Part shown: positions 59,425 through 64,000 of the stretch, piece after piece | Position numbering within the stretch: position 1 is the first letter of the stretch | Layout of the letters: every line of letters begins with the position of its first letter | Assembly (NCBI GenBank): GCA_913057175.1 | Contig: CAJXNP010000003.1 | Coordinates: forward strand, 62,001-126,000 | Reading direction: 5' to 3' | Origin: an uncultured Cytophagales bacterium | Lineage (GTDB): Bacteria; Bacteroidota; Bacteroidia; Cytophagales; Cyclobacteriaceae | DNA: 64,000 nt | Program-made: the position numbers and the translations under genes | The notes under the pieces: generated by a model | Databases searched by the model: none | The model's input: the letters and a program-made list of their open reading frames with translations, nothing else | Told to the model about the DNA's origin: nothing

Positions 59425-59491
59425 ATTATCGAATACACAAATAGAATTTGCATAGACAGAACTCATTTAATTAAAACTAACCATAAACACA

Positions 59492-59962
59492 ATGAATAGA
59501 AATTTCATATTAATTATTGCTGGGTTGATAATGATGATCCAGCCAATATTTGCGCAGTCGACTGATGATTACCTGGAAGTTGCCAGGGATGTGCTCAATA
59601 CTGAGAAAAAGGCAGTAGTTGCTGAAGCCATGCAATTAAGTGAATCAGAGAGCGGCCCATTCTGGGAATTATATAATGAGTATAACGCAGAATTGTATAA
59701 AATTCACACTACCAGGGTGAACATCATCATGGATTTTGCTGACAACTATGAATCATTGACGGATGATAAGGCAGAGGAGTTGCTGACGAGAATGGTGCAT
59801 TATCAAAACAACTTACTTGGCCTGAATAAGACCTACATCAAAAAGTTTAAAAAAGTACTCCCTGCAGGAAAGGTTGCCCGATATTTTCAAATCGAAAATA
59901 AGGTTGAAGCCATGATAAATTATGATCTGGCTGAAGAAATACCACTGATTGAAACCAATTAA
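59492..59962 (+). CDS. Secreted hypothetical helical protein
   Basis: Signal peptide MNRNFILIIAGLIMMIQPIFAQ; charged helical body. Confidence 0.6.
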   Translation: MNRNFILIIAGLIMMIQPIFAQSTDDYLEVARDVLNTEKKAVVAEAMQLSESESGPFWELYNEYNAELYKIHTTRVNIIMDFADNYESLTDDKAEELLTRMVHYQNNLLGLNKTYIKKFKKVLPAGKVARYFQIENKVEAMINYDLAEEIPLIETN

Positions 59963-59976
59963 ATTGAATACCCGCT

Positions 59977-60519
59977 ATGAAAATTAAACGCATGACACAG
60001 CGTATCGGTGAAAATGTTTTCATGTTGTTTTTAGTTGTTATAGTCCTTTCAACCTGTACACAAAAAAGCAACGACACAAGCTTCAATTTACCTGCGACCA
60101 ACCTCGAACTGATCAACGGATACGTTAAATCTGTTGAAACCATGGATTTTGAGATCATGAAACATTATCTGGATGATCGTTACATCGGTATTGGCCCATC
60201 AATTGGTGATTCGATCAATAAAACCCAGGCTATAGAAAACTGGAAGACTAATGTTCAAACCCTCTATGAAAGTATATCCTATAAAAAATCCAAAAGTATT
60301 GCTGTAACGGTTGATTCCGGTGAAAATGAGGGGGAATGGGTGTCAAACTGGGCTGAGCTGGAAATCACCTACAAAGACAACAAAGGTACCGTGACCATCA
60401 TGGCCAACACCATTTACGAAATCAACAACCGTAAAATTGTCAAGAGCTATACTTTCTACAATGAAGCAGATGCTCTCAAACAGCTCGGATATGTTTTCAT
60501 TAATCCCAACAATCTTTAA
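59977..60519 (+). CDS. SnoaL-like lipoprotein
   Basis: VLSTCTQKS lipobox; INGYVKSVETMDFEIMKHYLDDRYIGIGPSIGDSINKTQAIENWK. Confidence 0.75.
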   Translation: MKIKRMTQRIGENVFMLFLVVIVLSTCTQKSNDTSFNLPATNLELINGYVKSVETMDFEIMKHYLDDRYIGIGPSIGDSINKTQAIENWKTNVQTLYESISYKKSKSIAVTVDSGENEGEWVSNWAELEITYKDNKGTVTIMANTIYEINNRKIVKSYTFYNEADALKQLGYVFINPNNL

Positions 60520-60530
60520 ACACTATCACT

Positions 60531-61034
60531 ATGAAAAATATAATATCACTATTGATTTTGTTCCTGCTTGGAACACCTGTTTTGTTAGCCCAGGAGTCAG
60601 GCACAACCTCAATTTCCAGCAGTTTAGGCCTCTACGTGTTTCCATCAAATGAACAAAGCAAGGATACCCAGGATAAGGATGAAGTAGCTTGTTACAAATG
60701 GGCCAAGGAACAAACGGGCATAGACCCAACCAATCCGCCACAAGTAGAAGTAAAAGAAGCCGACACTTCGCTTGATGGGTCAGCTGTTGTGGGATCCGCT
60801 AAGGGAGCAGCTGCCGGCGCAGCCATAGGCGCCATAGCCGGAGATGCTGGTGAAGGAGCTGCCATCGGCGCGGTAATAGGTGGACTGAGAGGACGCAGGG
60901 CAAGAAAAACCGGGGACAAAGTTGAACAGCAACAAAATATTCAGGCTGCCGAAGCTCAGGAAAAAGAGATGATGGATAACTTTAAAAAGGCTTTTACTGC
61001 TTGTATGGAAGGAAAAGGTTATACGGTTAAGTAA
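60531..61034 (+). CDS. Glycine-zipper secreted protein
   Basis: GSAKGAAAGAAIGAIAGDAGEGAAIGAVIGGLRGRRA. Confidence 0.8.
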   Translation: MKNIISLLILFLLGTPVLLAQESGTTSISSSLGLYVFPSNEQSKDTQDKDEVACYKWAKEQTGIDPTNPPQVEVKEADTSLDGSAVVGSAKGAAAGAAIGAIAGDAGEGAAIGAVIGGLRGRRARKTGDKVEQQQNIQAAEAQEKEMMDNFKKAFTACMEGKGYTVK

Positions 61035-61090
61035 CAACACTCCCAAACTTAAAAACATCAAATATCTCGAAAGCTGAAAAAATCAATGCC

Positions 61091-61924
61091 GTGAGCAAAA
61101 ATAAAAAAAAGAAAAAGTCATCAGTGGAAAATCCAGAAAAGGGAAAGGATAAAATTTCCCGAGCCGATTATGAAAAGGAAATCGCAAGATTACAGGAAGA
61201 ACTGGTACTCCTTCAGGATTGGATCAAATTTAAGGGATTGAGGGTAATTGTCATCTTTGAAGGAAGGGATGCCGCAGGAAAAGGTGGTGTGATCAAGCGA
61301 ATTACGGAACGTGTAAGCCCACGGGTTTTCAGAGTTGTTGCCCTACCTGCCCCCAATGACAGGGAAAAAGAACAGTTGTATATTCAACGCTATCTGACAC
61401 ACTTCCCGGCATCTGGTGAAATGGTCATTTTTGACAGAAGCTGGTACAATCGTTTAGGCGTTGAACATGTCATGGGCTTTTGTACCAAACAGCAGTATGA
61501 AACTTTCTTGTCGGATTGCCCTCGGTTTGAATCGTATTTGACCAATAATGGGATCATTCTGATCAAATATTTCTTTAATGTAGGAATGGAGGAACAGGAA
61601 CGACGGTTCCTCAAGCGAATCAATGACCCAGCCAGACATTGGAAGCTTAGCCCAATGGACCTGGAGTCGTACCGACGCTGGTGGGAGTATACAGAAGCTT
61701 ACGATAAAATGATTTCAGCTACCCATACCGTAAATGCTCCATGGCACATTGTGGAAGCGGACAACAAGAGGAAGGCCAGGCTTAATTGTATCTCCCATTT
61801 GTTGAGTGCAATTCCTTATGAAAAAACACCATTTAAAAAACCTGAATTGCCAAAACGCACAAAACGAGGCAAAGGGGTAAGAGACACTCTGGAAATAGGA
61901 AATAAGGTAAAAGAGAGATATTAA
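61091..61924 (+). CDS. ppk2: Polyphosphate kinase 2
   Basis: VIFEGRDAAGKGGVIKRITERVSPRVFRVVALPAPNDREKEQLYIQRYLTHFPASGEMVIFDRSWYNR; GTG start. Confidence 0.95.
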   Translation: MSKNKKKKKSSVENPEKGKDKISRADYEKEIARLQEELVLLQDWIKFKGLRVIVIFEGRDAAGKGGVIKRITERVSPRVFRVVALPAPNDREKEQLYIQRYLTHFPASGEMVIFDRSWYNRLGVEHVMGFCTKQQYETFLSDCPRFESYLTNNGIILIKYFFNVGMEEQERRFLKRINDPARHWKLSPMDLESYRRWWEYTEAYDKMISATHTVNAPWHIVEADNKRKARLNCISHLLSAIPYEKTPFKKPELPKRTKRGKGVRDTLEIGNKVKERY

Positions 61925-62046
61925 AAACGGAACACCATTTTATGAATCTACTGCAAGCTATCTGGGTAGTAACAATCCTATTTCAATTTAATGCTTCACG
62001 ACTTTTAAGTTGCTGTGAAATTAAAACCCGTTCCACAACATATGTA

Positions 62047-63738
62047 TCAATCCAGCATCAGCATGATCCTTATATTCATTCCTGAACTCCTGCCCCTGAC
62101 TTCAAAACGATCCAATGTGATAAATCGGTAGTTGACACCGACCTGGGCTCTGGGAGAAGGCCACCAATTAAAGCCGGCAGAAGTTGTCCGCATCCTTCCT
62201 CCCATTACGGCGCCATCGTCCAGGTCGATAAATGAGTGGCGGAACGAAAGCTCAAATGCTCCTCCCCCGCCCTGACCAACAGGCTTCGATACAGGTAATG
62301 GATCAAAAATGCCACTTCGCTTTCTGTAGGGACGCATTTCTCCTGTCACCGCCCAATTGCCCATAATATTATATCCAAAAAGAGAAGGATTGTCAACATC
62401 AGGTGCTTTTACACTATTGCCAATGTATTCACCTCCCAATAAAAATGGACCTTTACGCATGTAAACCTCAAGATCATAGGTAAAGAAATGATCGGCCTGA
62501 ATTCTTTGTGTTTCTACAAATACCGGAGAAAGGTAAAACTCAGACTCCGTCCTGGCTACAATCGGCTGTTTGGCATTCGAATACCGCAAGGCAAAACCCA
62601 GATGGAGCAAATTGCTTTCATCTTCTGTAAGGTAAGGTATGCCCGTCACCCTTCCTGTAATTTGAGTAGGTGTATCCCGAAAAGTTGTGTCGCTGTCAAA
62701 AAAGTTTTTGAAAACCCCCACCCCCCAGGTTCCGCGGCCTTTCATGTACATGCTGTTAAACACGATCCCATAATTCCGGGCTGGCAGAAAAGCATCTTCA
62801 GCAGCTTGCCGTTCCTGCAAGGGAAGGAAAACCAGGGTTGTGAGACGGCTCAGGGAAATGGGTTCTTTTTGTTTACCAATACTCATGGTAATTCCTGCCG
62901 GCAGTGGTATATCCACACGAAGATCATATAGGGTCAACCTGTTCCTCCCTTCTGTATAATCACGGTCGAAGGTATTGTTGGTGATAAAAAAAGTATACAC
63001 CCAGGGTTTCCTAAAGTTAAATGTGCCAATAAGTCCGAACCGGATCGCTCGGATCTCACCCAGGGAGCTTTCCGAAAGTTCGCCTACCTGGCTTTCGCTG
63101 TTTTCGTTTTGGGATAACCATATCATGCGGTCGAGCGCCATGATACCATTGAAAAGACCCGAGATGTATTTGGTATCGAACCGGTTCCATTTTCTCGAGG
63201 AGTAATAGTTAAACGGCACCGCCATAGGAGGCGGGTTGTAGGCAGTCCAGGTAAAACGCTTATTTGTTTTCTCTGTTTCGTGTTCTACATCCTTTTCCAC
63301 CTGGCCGAGATTATTCAAAACGATCTCGCCATTTTCCATGGCAAAGGTTATGTAGTCTTTTGAGTTGAGAAAGATGTCAAAATTCTCTCTCGGGTTCTCA
63401 CGAAGCACCACGAAACTTGGTGGTTTGCCGATACTTACTTCTCCCATGAGGTAGCCGCCATGTCCGTCGTAGACTTTAGCTCCCGGGGCTGATTCAATAT
63501 CATCGGTTGTGACGATTTCCAGTGTATTGTTCAAGAGAATGAGGCAAACCTGAAGGCCGGCAGTATCCTCCATACTAATTAAATAAACATTTCGGATCAG
63601 GATGCTGTCGGCAGCTTCTTCGTTTGATTGTACTTGCGAAAACAAGTTGGAGGTGGTAAATAATGACAATGCAAGTAAAAACAAAAAACAACGACTTAAC
63701 CGAATGAAATGATTCGGCTGTTTTTTTAAAATATCCAT
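62047..63738 (-). CDS. Outer-membrane porin (phosphate-selective O/P-like)
   Basis: Signal peptide; barrel motifs FGLIGTFNFRKPWVYTFFITNN, GITMSIGKQKEPISLSRLTTLVFLPLQER, C-term RAQVGVNYRFITLDRF. Confidence 0.75.
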   Translation of the reverse strand: MDILKKQPNHFIRLSRCFLFLLALSLFTTSNLFSQVQSNEEAADSILIRNVYLISMEDTAGLQVCLILLNNTLEIVTTDDIESAPGAKVYDGHGGYLMGEVSIGKPPSFVVLRENPRENFDIFLNSKDYITFAMENGEIVLNNLGQVEKDVEHETEKTNKRFTWTAYNPPPMAVPFNYYSSRKWNRFDTKYISGLFNGIMALDRMIWLSQNENSESQVGELSESSLGEIRAIRFGLIGTFNFRKPWVYTFFITNNTFDRDYTEGRNRLTLYDLRVDIPLPAGITMSIGKQKEPISLSRLTTLVFLPLQERQAAEDAFLPARNYGIVFNSMYMKGRGTWGVGVFKNFFDSDTTFRDTPTQITGRVTGIPYLTEDESNLLHLGFALRYSNAKQPIVARTESEFYLSPVFVETQRIQADHFFTYDLEVYMRKGPFLLGGEYIGNSVKAPDVDNPSLFGYNIMGNWAVTGEMRPYRKRSGIFDPLPVSKPVGQGGGGAFELSFRHSFIDLDDGAVMGGRMRTTSAGFNWWPSPRAQVGVNYRFITLDRFEVRGRSSGMNIRIMLMLD

Positions 63739-64000
63739 AATATTAGAATAAGATATCCATCCTGATAATGTATTGTTGACCGATGGATATTCCCTTTTTA
63801 ATTTCCCATAAAAATAGTATCGTATTTAGGTATAGAATAAACAACTTGAAAACATCAAATCATTTGCTGACTCCACCATAATTACTGAAAAGTACAATAA
63901 TCTTATTTTCAATGCTACTATTTAAAACACGGAATAGCCCTGTTTTCAAAGTTTTCTTCGGATCAGGTTTACATGATCTATACAACTTTAAAATTGATTT

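Noticed and set aside
60692-61061. Minus-strand ORFs opposite the glycine-zipper gene
   Set aside because: Low-complexity shadow of GC-rich Ala/Gly codons.
1-64000. tRNA/rRNA genes and known riboswitches
   Set aside because: None recognised by eye; a covariance-model scan would be needed to exclude small structured RNAs.

Overview
The window looks like a Bacteroidota (probably Cytophagales-type) chromosome segment, judged from gene content only. The left half (1-34857) is a same-strand array of about 800-aa MacB/FtsX-type ABC permeases: nine full-length or near-full-length genes (one with an in-frame stop), one C-terminal fragment at the window edge and one short vestige. Only one ABC ATPase (34195-34857) is present, at the far end. 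Inserted in or beside the array are a 4-gene block (transmembrane HTH regulator plus three secreted proteins) bracketed by two REP/RAYT loci, a DUF433 antitoxin with a decapitated toxin, a VapBC pair, a DUF72 protein and a pseudo-beta-lactamase-like lipoprotein. The right half holds an ordinary mixture: TIM-barrel isomerase, metallophosphoesterase, DHFR-like protein, a 1748-aa Ser/Thr-kinase/AAA/GAF/histidine-kinase hybrid in an apparent operon with an MpaB-like (DUF2236) oxygenase, M24 peptidase, RES-Xre TA pair, thioredoxin, RND efflux operon, PPK2 and a porin. The most interesting signals are non-coding. (i) Four permease transcription units share a rigid upstream module: two 17-nt TGT-N11-ACA palindromes 21-23 bp apart, then 53-54 nt, then a GGCA-N6-TG box resembling a sigma-54 promoter. 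(ii) Three permease genes are followed by a hairpin and a synonymous 'echo' of their own last seven codons. (iii) Intergenic DNA in the array is built from phased degenerate heptamers and octamers. (iv) Two orphan ORFs are bounded by cassette-specific inverted repeats obeying integron attC-like logic. No tRNA, rRNA or CRISPR array was recognised. All calls come from reading the sequence and supplied translations; no search was run.
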